A DNA stretch of 64,000 nucleotides from NCBI GenBank assembly GCA_025808875.1, contig CP075528.1, positions 2,292,473-2,356,472 on the forward strand, given 5' to 3'. Numbering within the stretch: position 1 is the first letter of the stretch; each line of letters begins with the position of its first letter. The position numbers and the translations under genes were made by a program. This document shows positions 53,216 through 61,242 of the stretch, piece by piece. Origin of the DNA: Enhydrobacter sp. (GTDB lineage Bacteria; Pseudomonadota; Alphaproteobacteria; Reyranellales; Reyranellaceae). The notes under the pieces were generated by a model. The model was not told the origin of the DNA, made no database searches, and saw only the letters and a list, made by a program, of their open reading frames with translations.

Positions 53216-54208
53216 TTACGCCACTTCACTACACGCTACCCAATGGCCAGGCCGCAATTCGCGCAGCGCCGGCCGACTCTTCTTGCAGCCTTCCACGGCC
53301 GAGGGGCAGCGCGGATGGAACACGCAGCCGGACGGCGGGTTGATGGGACTGGGCACCTCGCCCTTGGTCGGGCGGAACTGCCGCGCCGCTTCCACGCGCG
53401 GGTCGGGCACCGGAACGGCGGACAGCAGCGCCTGGGTGTAGGGATGCATCGGATTGTCGAACAGCTCGTCGCAGGACGCCATTTCGACGATCCGTCCGAG
53501 ATACATCACGGCGACGCGCTGGCACAGGTGCCGAACGACCGACAGGTCGTGCGCGATGAAGAGATAGGTGAGACCGAAGCGCTCGCGCAAATCTTCCAGC
53601 AGGTTGATGACCTGGGCCTGGATCGACACGTCGAGGGCCGAGACGGCTTCGTCGCAGACGATGAATTCCGGGTTTAGCGCGAGGGCGCGCGCGATGCCGA
53701 CGCGCTGCCTCTGTCCGCCCGACATCTCGTGCGGGTATCGGTCGGCGAACTTGGGGTCGAGGCCGCAAATCGACAGCAGCTCGGCGATCCTGGCGGCGCG
53801 GCGGCGCGGGTCGGGCTCGACTCCGTGGACCTTGATCGGCTCGCCGATGATGTCGCCGACCTTCATGCGCGGATTGAGCGAGCTGTAGGGATCCTGAAAG
53901 ATCACCTGCATGCGCCGCCGCAGCACATTCAGATCCCTGCGCTCCATGTGGGCGAGGTCCTGGCCGTCGTACAGGATCTGGCCGGCCGTCGGGCGCTCGA
54001 GACGAAGAATGCAGCGCCCCGTCGTCGTCTTGCCGCAACCGCTCTCGCCGACCAGGCCGAGCGTCTCGCCGCGGCCGATCGTGAAGTCGACGCCATCCAC
54101 GGCCTTGACCTCGCCGACCTTGCGCGAAAGCACGATGCCCTCGGTGATCGGGAAGTGCATGGCGAGCTGCCGCACCTCGAGCAGCGGCGATTGGACCTCG
54201 GCGTTCAT
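53216..54208 (-). CDS. oppF: Oligopeptide ABC transporter ATPase (OppF-like)
   Basis: 330-residue ATPase. Walker [10 protein letters not shown], signature [14 protein letters not shown] and Walker [13 protein letters not shown]; the C-terminal [15 protein letters not shown] is the oligopeptide-type cysteine-rich tail. ATG 54208 overlaps the oppD stop as ATGA; the open frame upstream is a shadow. Confidence 0.92.
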   Translation of the reverse strand: MNAEVQSPLLEVRQLAMHFPITEGIVLSRKVGEVKAVDGVDFTIGRGETLGLVGESGCGKTTTGRCILRLERPTAGQILYDGQDLAHMERRDLNVLRRRMQVIFQDPYSSLNPRMKVGDIIGEPIKVHGVEPDPRRRAARIAELLSICGLDPKFADRYPHEMSGGQRQRVGIARALALNPEFIVCDEAVSALDVSIQAQVINLLEDLRERFGLTYLFIAHDLSVVRHLCQRVAVMYLGRIVEMASCDELFDNPMHPYTQALLSAVPVPDPRVEAARQFRPTKGEVPSPINPPSGCVFHPRCPSAVEGCKKSRPALRELRPGHWVACSEVA

Positions 54209-55209
54209 GCGGCGGCTTCCGAGACGGGAAGGAGCGCTTCCTTGCTGCGAAAGCACGCGGCGAAATGGCTGGGCTCACCCACCGATTCCAGAGGGGGCCG
54301 CGATTCGGCACAGCGCGCGACGGCAAACCGGCAGCGTGACCGGAAGGAGCAACCGCCATCGAGCCGCGTGAGATCGGGCGGCTGGCCATCCACCGGGTCG
54401 AGGCGCGCGCGCCGCGGCTGGTCGAGGCGGGGAACCGAGCGGAGCAGCGCCATCGTGTAGGGGTGGCGCGGGTTGTGATAGATCGCGTCGGCCATGCCGG
54501 CCTCGACGATGCGGCCTGCATACATGACGTTCACGCGCCTGGCGTAGCGCGCGACGACGCCGAGATTGTGCGTGATGATGATCAGCGCGACATTGAACCG
54601 GTCCGACAGCGACTTCATGAGCTCGAGGATCTGCGCCTGGATGGTCACATCCAGCGCCGTCGTCGGCTCGTCGGCGATGATGAGCTTGGGATTGCAGGCA
54701 AGGGCGATGGCGATCATGACGCGCTGGCGCATCCCGCCCGAAAGCTGATGAGGATACTGCCTCAGTCGCCGCGCCGGATCGGCGATGCCGACCAACTCGA
54801 GCAATTCGACCGCCCGCCGGTCGGCGGCGGTCCGATCCACCCCCTGGTGCTGTTCGAGCGTCTCGGTGATCTGCCGGCCGATGCTCAGGACAGGATTGAG
54901 GGACGTCATCGGCTCCTGGAACACCATGCCGATGTCGCGGCCGCGCAATTCGCGCATTTCGGCTTCGGAGACGCTCAGCAGGTCGCGCCCATCGAACAGA
55001 ATCTGCCCGGCGGTGATCTTGCCGGGCGGGTCGGCGATCAGCCGCAGGATGGAAAGCGCGCTGACCGACTTGCCGGAACCGCTTTCGCCGACGACGGCGA
55101 CCGTCTCTCCCTGGTCGACCGAATAGGAGATTCCATCCACGGCCGGAACCAGTCCCGCACCGGTACGGAACTCGGTATGCAACCCCTTGACCTCGAGCAG
55201 TGCCGCCAT
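54205..55209 (-). CDS. oppD: Oligopeptide ABC transporter ATPase (OppD-like)
   Basis: 334-residue ATPase and first gene of the peptide-transport operon. Walker [10 protein letters not shown], signature [15 protein letters not shown], Walker [13 protein letters not shown], and the cysteine-containing tail [23 protein letters not shown] before ATG 55209 sets the start. Putting both ATPases before the binding protein and permeases is less usual than the dppABCDF order. Confidence 0.92.
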   Translation of the reverse strand: MAALLEVKGLHTEFRTGAGLVPAVDGISYSVDQGETVAVVGESGSGKSVSALSILRLIADPPGKITAGQILFDGRDLLSVSEAEMRELRGRDIGMVFQEPMTSLNPVLSIGRQITETLEQHQGVDRTAADRRAVELLELVGIADPARRLRQYPHQLSGGMRQRVMIAIALACNPKLIIADEPTTALDVTIQAQILELMKSLSDRFNVALIIITHNLGVVARYARRVNVMYAGRIVEAGMADAIYHNPRHPYTMALLRSVPRLDQPRRARLDPVDGQPPDLTRLDGGCSFRSRCRFAVARCAESRPPLESVGEPSHFAACFRSKEALLPVSEAAA

Positions 55210-55375
55210 GCGCTCCCTCTGCCTCGCTCGGCTAAAGAGGAGGCATCGCCGCGCGCACACACGCTGACGACCCACACACCTGCCGAAAACCTTACAACGA
55301 CGAAGCCTGTTTCCTCATATCCCGCTACCGCCAATGGATTCCGGCGGGCGCGGCCTCTTGCGGGCCGGATGGACC

Positions 55376-56623
55376 CTACGAAACGGGGCGGCGCGCTGCA
55401 AGCGCGGCAATGGCGGCGAGTGCAGCCAAACCACCGAACAGGGTCAACGATCCCGTGTAGTCGCCGCTCCAGTCGCGCAGGATGGCGGACAGCAGCGGCC
55501 CCGCCGCCTGGGCGAGCACCTGCATCGACAAGGCAACGCCTCGGATCGCACCGTAGCTCTCGCGGCCGAAATAGTCGGCCCAGGCCATCGGCAGGAGGGT
55601 CATGATGCCGCCGATTCCCAACCCGAAGACGCTGGCGGCCGCGAACGCCATCGGGGCGGCATCGACGGCGATCAGGCCGAAAGAGCCGATACTGAGCAGA
55701 ATTGCGGCGCCGAGCATCGAGTAGCGAATCGGCCAGCGTCGCGGCAGGAAGCCGACACCGAAACTCGCGACCGCGGACATGGCCGAAAAGGCGCCGATCA
55801 CGGTGGCGGCGGTGAACGAGGAGATGCCGCGTTCGAGAAGATGCGGCGCCTGGTGGAGGCTGACGCCGGCTTGCACGGGAAAGACGAGCACGGTGTAGAG
55901 CGACAACAACCAGAAGGCCGACGTGCGCATCGCCTGGCGTCGCGTGAAACGAGGTTCCGCCAGGGGAACCCGACTGCCATCCACAGGGCTGCGATCCGGC
56001 GTGAGGCCGACGTCTTCCGGCCGGCGCACCAGCAGGAGCCAGACGGGAACGAAGCCGACGACGAGGACCGTCGCGCCGACGGCGATCCATCCGTCGCGCC
56101 AGTCGCCGCCCGAAATGGCGAGTTGGGCGATGATCGGCAGCGCCACGAGCCCCGACATCTGCGCCAGCGTGTTGATCGAGGTGGCGAGCGCGCGGCGCGC
56201 GACGAACCAGTTGTTGAGCGCGCCATAGAGTCCGAGATCGAACGGACCGGCCCAGTTCATGCGCGCGAAGCAGAACAGCGCGTAGAACATCAGCAGGGAC
56301 TGGGTGAACGACAGCGCCATGGTCGCAAGGCCCGTCCCGGCCACGGCGAGGCAGAGGACGAGGCGCGCGCCGCGCCGATCGAGGAAGGGGCCGAGAAAGG
56401 GCGAGAGGATCGCGGCCAGGACGCCGCCCAGCGATACCGCCCCCGAGATCTGCGTGCGCGTCCAGTCGAGCTCGGATGTCATCGGCACGACGAAGATCGA
56501 CAGTACCGCCACGGCCGGCCCCTGCCGCGCGAAGCCCGCCAGGCAGAGACAGCCGAGGACGACCCAGCCGTAGAAGAAGGGCAGGCGGGGAACGAGCCAG
56601 AGGGCGAGCGGCGGCGCGCGCAT
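55376..56623 (-). CDS. MFS transporter, monocarboxylate-porter-like
   Basis: 415-residue twelve-helix carrier. The helix 2-3 loop contains FLDRRGARLVL and the central loop has the RRPEDVGLTPD motif characteristic of the MCT-like/oxalate-formate branch. ATG 56623 is chosen because it leaves 5 bases after the preceding stop; a longer frame would overlap that gene. Last of four tightly packed leftward genes; may move the acid from which glutaryl-CoA derives, but this is inference. Confidence 0.9.
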   Translation of the reverse strand: MRAPPLALWLVPRLPFFYGWVVLGCLCLAGFARQGPAVAVLSIFVVPMTSELDWTRTQISGAVSLGGVLAAILSPFLGPFLDRRGARLVLCLAVAGTGLATMALSFTQSLLMFYALFCFARMNWAGPFDLGLYGALNNWFVARRALATSINTLAQMSGLVALPIIAQLAISGGDWRDGWIAVGATVLVVGFVPVWLLLVRRPEDVGLTPDRSPVDGSRVPLAEPRFTRRQAMRTSAFWLLSLYTVLVFPVQAGVSLHQAPHLLERGISSFTAATVIGAFSAMSAVASFGVGFLPRRWPIRYSMLGAAILLSIGSFGLIAVDAAPMAFAAASVFGLGIGGIMTLLPMAWADYFGRESYGAIRGVALSMQVLAQAAGPLLSAILRDWSGDYTGSLTLFGGLAALAAIAALAARRPVS

Positions 56624-56628
56624 GGCGC

Positions 56629-57420
56629 TTACCGTGGCCGGTAGTGCGGCCGGGGTTGAGCGATGAGATAGGCCGCCACGTCCCATGCCTCCTGGAGCGT
56701 GAGCAGCGGATTCGCCGGGTCGACGCCGCGGGGCATGTTGCTGCGGATGAAACCGACGGCCCGGTCGAAACGATCCATGCCGGCACCGTCATTGAAGCTG
56801 TCGGGCCCCCAGAGCGGCGGGAACCGGTAGCCTCGGGCCTCGGTCGCCGAGCCGATGCGCACGCCGAGGCCATCGGCCTGGTGGCAGGCCGCGCACACGC
56901 GGGCATGGACCTGGGCGCCGCGCGCCGCGTCCGCCGGTTCGGGCGGAGAGGCGGCGGGCGCCGACGGCTCGATGTGCGGCCGATCGGCGAGCGACTGGAG
57001 GTAGGCGAGAAAGCCCGCCATCTCCCGCGACGTCTCGGGAAGCGGCCGCCCGTTCATCGATCGGGTCATGCATTCGTTGATGCGCTCGGGCAGGGTGATG
57101 GTGCGATCGCTCCGCGCCGAGTACTTGGGGTAGGTCCCGACGACCCCGAGGAGCGGCAGGCCCGCCCGGTTGGTGCCGCCGTCGAGGTGGCAGTTCGTGC
57201 AGGCCAGGTTGTTGCCGGCGAAGCGCATCGCGGGATCGGAGACGTTGGGGCCGATGACGGCGAAAGTCTCGGAGACGAGGCGCGATCCGTAGTCGAGCTC
57301 GGTCTGCTGCTTCGATTGCGGCTCACTCGTGACGGCGACCGGCCGGTGGGTGGCGAGCACACCGAGGCCCACGGCGAGGCACAGCGCGAAAAATCCGGCG
57401 GAAAAGGTGGTGAGTTTCAT
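56629..57420 (-). CDS. Periplasmic dihaem cytochrome c, thiosulfate dehydrogenase (TsdA)-like
   Basis: 263 residues. A signal or anchor helix (residues 6-24) is followed by two haem sites, Cys74-xx-Cys77-His78 (LACTNCHLDGG) and Cys176-xx-Cys179-His180 (CAACHQADG). Between them lies PERINECMTRSMNGRPLP, and after the second haem LWGPDSFNDGAGM and RSNMPRGV. These are the landmarks of TsdA-type enzymes, and Cys117 might serve as the unusual distal haem ligand seen in that family. Its start overlaps the TauE/SafE gene stop in ATGA. A general electron-carrier role cannot be excluded. Confidence 0.82.
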   Translation of the reverse strand: MKLTTFSAGFFALCLAVGLGVLATHRPVAVTSEPQSKQQTELDYGSRLVSETFAVIGPNVSDPAMRFAGNNLACTNCHLDGGTNRAGLPLLGVVGTYPKYSARSDRTITLPERINECMTRSMNGRPLPETSREMAGFLAYLQSLADRPHIEPSAPAASPPEPADAARGAQVHARVCAACHQADGLGVRIGSATEARGYRFPPLWGPDSFNDGAGMDRFDRAVGFIRSNMPRGVDPANPLLTLQEAWDVAAYLIAQPRPHYRPR

Positions 57421-58163
57421 TGCAGCGACGTCGCGACCAGGATGATACCCGAGAGGCCGAGCATGGCGAGCACGATCCTGCGGAACTGTTCGTCGTTGAC
57501 GCGCCCATACAGCTTCAGCCCGATGCGCGTGCCGACCAGGGATATCGGCAGCGCGATCGCGGCCCACAGCAGCCAGGTGCGGTCGAGAAGGCCGCTGAGG
57601 GCCGCCGACACCAGGGCGAGGAACAGGATGGTCATGTTGAAGGGCTGGTTGACGCCGCGTTGCTCGTCGCGCGGCCAGTTGCGCAACTGGACCCAGGTGA
57701 CGGGAACGGGGCCCGACAGGCTCGCCATGCCGCCCAGAACGCCGCCGACGAAGCCCGCGGCGCCATCGGCGATGCGGCCGCCCCATGTCACGGTCGGCGG
57801 ATGGCGCACGAAGAAGGTCCAGGAGACATAGGCGACCAGCAGGATTCCGACGCCGAGCTTCAGCGGGTCGGGCTGCACCCGGGTGAGCAGCGTCGTGCCG
57901 AGCGGTACGCCGACCAGCCCGCAGGCGAGGAACGGCCATAGCCGCGGCCAACGCACGCCGCGCCAGATCGACGGCAGGGCCTGGACGTGCCCACCGACCG
58001 CCCCCAGCGCGACCAGGGGCGCCGCCATCGTCGGCGGCATGGCATGCAGCCAGAACCCGAGGGCCGCCAGCGCGTAGGCGGTGCCGGTCAACCCATTGAC
58101 GAAACCGGCCACCGCGGCGCCCGCGACGACGATGGCGATGTCGCCGGCGGGCGGGAAGTCCAC
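57417..58163 (-). CDS. TauE/SafE sulfite or sulfur-anion exporter family
   Basis: 248-residue integral membrane protein with eight or so spans and the family's paired repeats (GAAVAGFVNGLTGTAYALA at the start and AAGFVGGVLGGMASLSGPVP in the second half). GTG 58163 starts the first span, 5 bases after the gcdH stop; the much longer frame to its right is a shadow of gcdH. Coupling to the TsdA-like cytochrome points to sulfur-oxyanion transport. Confidence 0.88.
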   Translation of the reverse strand: MDFPPAGDIAIVVAGAAVAGFVNGLTGTAYALAALGFWLHAMPPTMAAPLVALGAVGGHVQALPSIWRGVRWPRLWPFLACGLVGVPLGTTLLTRVQPDPLKLGVGILLVAYVSWTFFVRHPPTVTWGGRIADGAAGFVGGVLGGMASLSGPVPVTWVQLRNWPRDEQRGVNQPFNMTILFLALVSAALSGLLDRTWLLWAAIALPISLVGTRIGLKLYGRVNDEQFRRIVLAMLGLSGIILVATSLQ

Positions 58164-58168
58164 CGCTC

Positions 58169-59404
58169 TCAGGCCCCGGCGGAGAAGGCCTGGATGCCGG
58201 TCATCGACCTGCCGAGAATCAGGGCATGCACGTCGTGGGTGCCCTCGTAGGTGTTGACGGCCTCGAGGTTCATGACGTGGCGGATCACGTGATACTCGTC
58301 CGACACGCCGTTGCCGCCGTGCATGTCGCGCGCCTGGCGGGCGATGTCGAGTGCCTTGCCGCAGTTGTTGCGCTTGATCAGCGAGATCATCTCGGGCTGG
58401 GCGTGGCCCTGGTCCTTCAAGCGGCCGACGCGCAGGCAGGCCTGGAGACCGAGCGCAATCTCGGTCTGCATGTCGGCGAGCTTCTTCTGGATGAGCTGGT
58501 TGGCCGCAAGCGGCCGGCCGAACTGCTTGCGGTCGAGCGTGTAGTTGCGCGCCTGCTTCCAGCAGAACTCCGCGGCGCCCATGGCGCCCCAGGCGATGCC
58601 GTAGCGCGCGTTGTTGAGGCAGCCGAACGGACCGCCCAATCCCGACACGTTGGGCAGCATGTTCTCGGCCGGCACCATGACCTCGTCCATCATGATGGCG
58701 CCGGTCACCGAGGCGCGCAGGCTGAACTTGCCCTCGATCTTGGGCGTCGTGAGCCCCTTCATGCCGCGTTCGAGGATGAAGCCGCGGATCGCGCCGCCAT
58801 CGAGCTTGGCCCACACCACCAGCACGTCGGCGATCGGCGAGTTGGTGATCCACATCTTCGAACCCGACACCTTGAAGCCGCCGGGCACGGTGACGGCGCG
58901 CGTCTTCATGCCGCCCGGATCGGAGCCGTGGTCGGGTTCGGTGAGGCCGAAGCAGCCGACCCATTCGCCCGTGGCGAGCTTCGGCAGGTACTTCAGGCGC
59001 TGTTCTTCCGTGCCGTAGGCGTAGATCGGATGCATGACCAGCGAGGACTGCACGCTCATCGCCGACCGATAGCCCGAATCGACCCGCTCGACCTCGCGCG
59101 CGACCAGCCCGTAGGTCACGTAGTTGGCGCCGGCGCAGCCGTACTTCTCGGGCAGGGTCGAGCCGAGCAGGCCGAGCGCGCCCATCTCGTTCATGATCTC
59201 GCGATGGAACTTCTCGTGCCGATTGGCCTCCAGCACGCGGGTCATCAGCTTGTCCTGGCAATAGTCGCGCGCGGCGTCGCGAATGGCCACTTCCTCCTCG
59301 GTGAGCTGGTCGTCGAGGAAGAACGGATCCTCCCAGTCGAAGGGCCTGGCGTCGGCGCTGATGCCCTTGGCGGCACTCTTCATGGGGGTGGCGGCAGTGG
59401 CCAT
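58169..59404 (-). CDS. gcdH: Glutaryl-CoA dehydrogenase
   Basis: 411-residue acyl-CoA dehydrogenase that oxidatively decarboxylates glutaryl-CoA to crotonyl-CoA in lysine/tryptophan breakdown. [17 protein letters not shown] at the N-terminus and [18 protein letters not shown] are GCDH-specific; the catalytic Glu is in [23 protein letters not shown] precedes ATG 59404. First gene of the leftward operon with tauE, the TsdA-like cytochrome and the MFS carrier. Confidence 0.93.
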   Translation of the reverse strand: MATAATPMKSAAKGISADARPFDWEDPFFLDDQLTEEEVAIRDAARDYCQDKLMTRVLEANRHEKFHREIMNEMGALGLLGSTLPEKYGCAGANYVTYGLVAREVERVDSGYRSAMSVQSSLVMHPIYAYGTEEQRLKYLPKLATGEWVGCFGLTEPDHGSDPGGMKTRAVTVPGGFKVSGSKMWITNSPIADVLVVWAKLDGGAIRGFILERGMKGLTTPKIEGKFSLRASVTGAIMMDEVMVPAENMLPNVSGLGGPFGCLNNARYGIAWGAMGAAEFCWKQARNYTLDRKQFGRPLAANQLIQKKLADMQTEIALGLQACLRVGRLKDQGHAQPEMISLIKRNNCGKALDIARQARDMHGGNGVSDEYHVIRHVMNLEAVNTYEGTHDVHALILGRSMTGIQAFSAGA

Positions 59405-59498
59405 GAATCTCTCCTGAATGTGTTCGCCGGGTCTTATCAGGGACGGCCACGGGCGCCAACCCGATGCTAGACTGGGGCGGAGAACGAGAGGAGGCGAC

Positions 59499-59921
59499 AT
59501 GCGCACCGCCGTCATCGGGTTCATCGCCGGCTTCGTCGGCGTGCTGGTTTTCCATCAATTCGGCTTCTACGTTTCCAACGAGCTCGGCCTCACGCGGGCC
59601 AATCTCTACAACCTGCGACCGGTGCCGCCTTTCGGGGTGCCGACGATCCTTTCGGCGGCCTTCTGGGGCGGGCTGTGGGGTATCGCCGCGGCGTTCGTCG
59701 TGGAGCGGCTGGCACCGCCCCTGAACGGGCCGCTCGGCTGGATCCTGTTCGCGGGTGTCGTCGTCACCTTGGTCAACTGGTTCGTGGTGCTGCCCATCAA
59801 GGGCGTCCCGGTGGGCGGCGGCTTCCGGATGCCGGGCGTCGTCGCCGTTCCCGTGGTCTATGCCTTCTGGGGCTTCGGGATGTGGGCGATCGCCACCGGA
59901 CTTCGTCGCGTCTGGAAGTGA
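59499..59921 (+). CDS. Small integral membrane protein, unknown function
   Basis: 140 residues, with four hydrophobic spans ([20 protein letters not shown], then [37 protein letters not shown] and [17 protein letters not shown]). GAGAGGAGG precedes ATG 59499, which rejects the longer frame. I do not recognise the family; YagU-like or phage-shock-like membrane proteins are possible comparisons. Divergent from gcdH. Confidence 0.8.
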   Translation: MRTAVIGFIAGFVGVLVFHQFGFYVSNELGLTRANLYNLRPVPPFGVPTILSAAFWGGLWGIAAAFVVERLAPPLNGPLGWILFAGVVVTLVNWFVVLPIKGVPVGGGFRMPGVVAVPVVYAFWGFGMWAIATGLRRVWK

Positions 59922-59975
59922 GATCGCGCGACGTCGTGCGACGTCCCGGCGGCTGACGTCCGGACGGGCGATCGC

Positions 59976-60122
59976 AAATAACGGCGATTTATTCGGCGAC
60001 ATGGCGCGACCATAGCCGCTGGGGTTCGGGCGAGCCTAATCGGGTCGACGGATTCGGGCGGATGCAGATGCCATCGGCATCGAAGGCGGATTCGATCCCG
60101 GCTCGACCTCGGCGGCGGCGGA
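59976..60122. repeat. Imperfect tandem unit 1 (~147 bp), includes dispersed copy A
   Basis: Opens with a 21-base element (59976-59996, beginning AAATAACGGCGATTTATT) that recurs exactly at 60123-60143. Its second half (60035-60100) matches unit 2 in register, with an offset of 146-147 bases. The middle parts differ. The A/T-rich element is itself a weak dyad (AATAA and TTATT around 7 bases). Confidence 0.8.
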
Positions 60123-60268
60123 AAATAACGGCGATTTATTCGGACCGCGGGCGCCGCCGGGGCCGCGGGCGGCCGCGCGGGTGCGTCTGGTCGACGGAAC
60201 GCGGCGGATGCCGACGGCATCGGCATCGAAGGCCCGTTCGACCGGCCCTCGGGGAGAGTCGGCGGAGA
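60123..60268. repeat. Imperfect tandem unit 2 (~146 bp), includes dispersed copy B
   Basis: Begins with the same 21 bases as unit 1 and then carries copy B (60181-60246), sharing GGTCGACGGA, GGCGGATG and CATCGGCATCGAAGGC with copy A. Ends at about 60268 before the DUF5681-like gene, with the GGAGAGTC triplet overlapping the edge. Confidence 0.8.
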
Positions 60269-60343
60269 GTCAGATTCGTCTGCGGGAGAGTCAGATGCGT
60301 CGGTTCGCTGGCAATCGGCGATGGCCGACCGCATATCGCGACG

Positions 60344-61177
60344 ATGAAGAAGAAGGACACACGCTTTGGCAAGGGCAACACGGCCGGCCGCGGCCGTACC
60401 CCCGGCGTCAGGAACGCGGCGACCCTGGCGCGCGAGGCGATGCTGGAGGGGCTGTACGAGCAGGCGCGCGAAGTGCTGCAACAGGCGTTGGACAAGGGCA
60501 GCGAATCGGCGGCCAAGTTCGTGATCCGCATGGTGTGCGGTCAGCCGCGCGGGGCGGTGGTGAAGCTCGACCTGCCGCGCACCGACACGATGGCGGGGGT
60601 GGACGAGGCGGAGCAGGTGGTGATCGCGGCGGTTGCGTCGGGCGAGCTGTCGGCGGCCGATGCGCTGGCGTGGTCGGCGCTGTTCGACATGCGTCGGCGC
60701 TCGATCGAGAAGCGCGATCTGGAGCGTCGGGTCGAGGCGGCGACGCGGGCGCAGAAGGAGAACACGGAGTTCGCGCAGGCGCTGGTGGCGACGGCGCGCG
60801 GCGAGGACGATGCACCGGAGGCGGATGCACCGGCGGCGGGGTCGAGCCGGATGGAGAAGGACCTGGCGGCGGTGGAGGCGGCGGCGCGGCCCGACCTGCC
60901 GCGCGGCCAGCGCATGAACATCATCGCCGATGCGATCCTGAGCAAGACCGATGCGGAAGGCGTCGAGCGCGTGCGCGCGGCGGCACGCGGGGTGCTGAAG
61001 GAGCAGCAGGCGCGGCGCGAACGCGAGGCCGCGGCCGCCGCCGCCGCACGTCCCGCGCCGGACGATCCATCGCAGCCGGAGCAACAGCCGCCCGCGCAAC
61101 CGCCGTCGGAGCAACCGTCGCCGCGTCCACACGCGCCGCCGAATTGGCCGTTCTCGTGCCCTCCGCCAGGCTCCTGA
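60344..61177 (+). CDS. DUF5681-like protein with Pro-rich tail
   Basis: 277 residues from ATG 60344. The N-terminus KKKDTRFGKGNTAGRGRTPG followed by VRNAATLAREAMLEG matches the KFKPGQSGNPxGRPxGxRN opener of DUF5681 proteins, and the ASGELSAADALAWSALFDMR block is the conserved second half. A low-complexity Glu/Ala segment and a Pro/Gln-rich tail follow. DUF5681 genes are scattered and often near phage or mobile DNA; function unknown, DNA binding conceivable from the basic opener. No good SD. Convergent with the next gene over 65 bases. Confidence 0.78.
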   Translation: MKKKDTRFGKGNTAGRGRTPGVRNAATLAREAMLEGLYEQAREVLQQALDKGSESAAKFVIRMVCGQPRGAVVKLDLPRTDTMAGVDEAEQVVIAAVASGELSAADALAWSALFDMRRRSIEKRDLERRVEAATRAQKENTEFAQALVATARGEDDAPEADAPAAGSSRMEKDLAAVEAAARPDLPRGQRMNIIADAILSKTDAEGVERVRAAARGVLKEQQARREREAAAAAAARPAPDDPSQPEQQPPAQPPSEQPSPRPHAPPNWPFSCPPPGS

Positions 61178-61242
61178 CGGACGCCAGCCGGCGCCGCAAG
61201 CTGGCGGACGCACAGCACCTTCGATGACGGGTGAGAGCAACG

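Larger units (their letters stand above)
59922..60343. other. Gene-free region dominated by imperfect repeats
   Basis: 422 bases with no gene I accept. It holds two imperfect ~147-base units (listed separately) and, in 60253-60292, three copies of GGAGAGTC. The whole stretch can be read through in frame with the downstream DUF5681-like gene, but as an Arg-rich, low-complexity peptide without homology. A promoter for that gene must lie here, though I see none with confidence. Confidence 0.75.

Noticed and set aside
50429..53677. 1082-codon rightward frame opposite the peptide transporter genes
   Set aside because: Lies wholly antisense to dppC, dppB and dppA, with low-complexity Asp/His/Arg content and no homology.
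58164..60002. Leftward extension of the TauE/SafE frame
   Set aside because: A shadow of gcdH and of the membrane-protein gene; the first membrane span starts at GTG 58163.
59976..60268. CRISPR array possibility for the direct repeats
   Set aside because: Only two long units without regular short repeats or equal spacers, and no cas genes in the window.
60062..60343. In-frame upstream extension of the DUF5681-like gene through the repeats
   Set aside because: The added peptide is Arg-rich low complexity; family similarity starts at ATG 60344. Repeat units read as DNA, not as protein repeats.
61182..61206. Inverted repeat CGCCAGC / GCTGGCG between the two convergent genes
   Set aside because: An 11-base loop with no U-tract after it on either strand; too weak to call a terminator.
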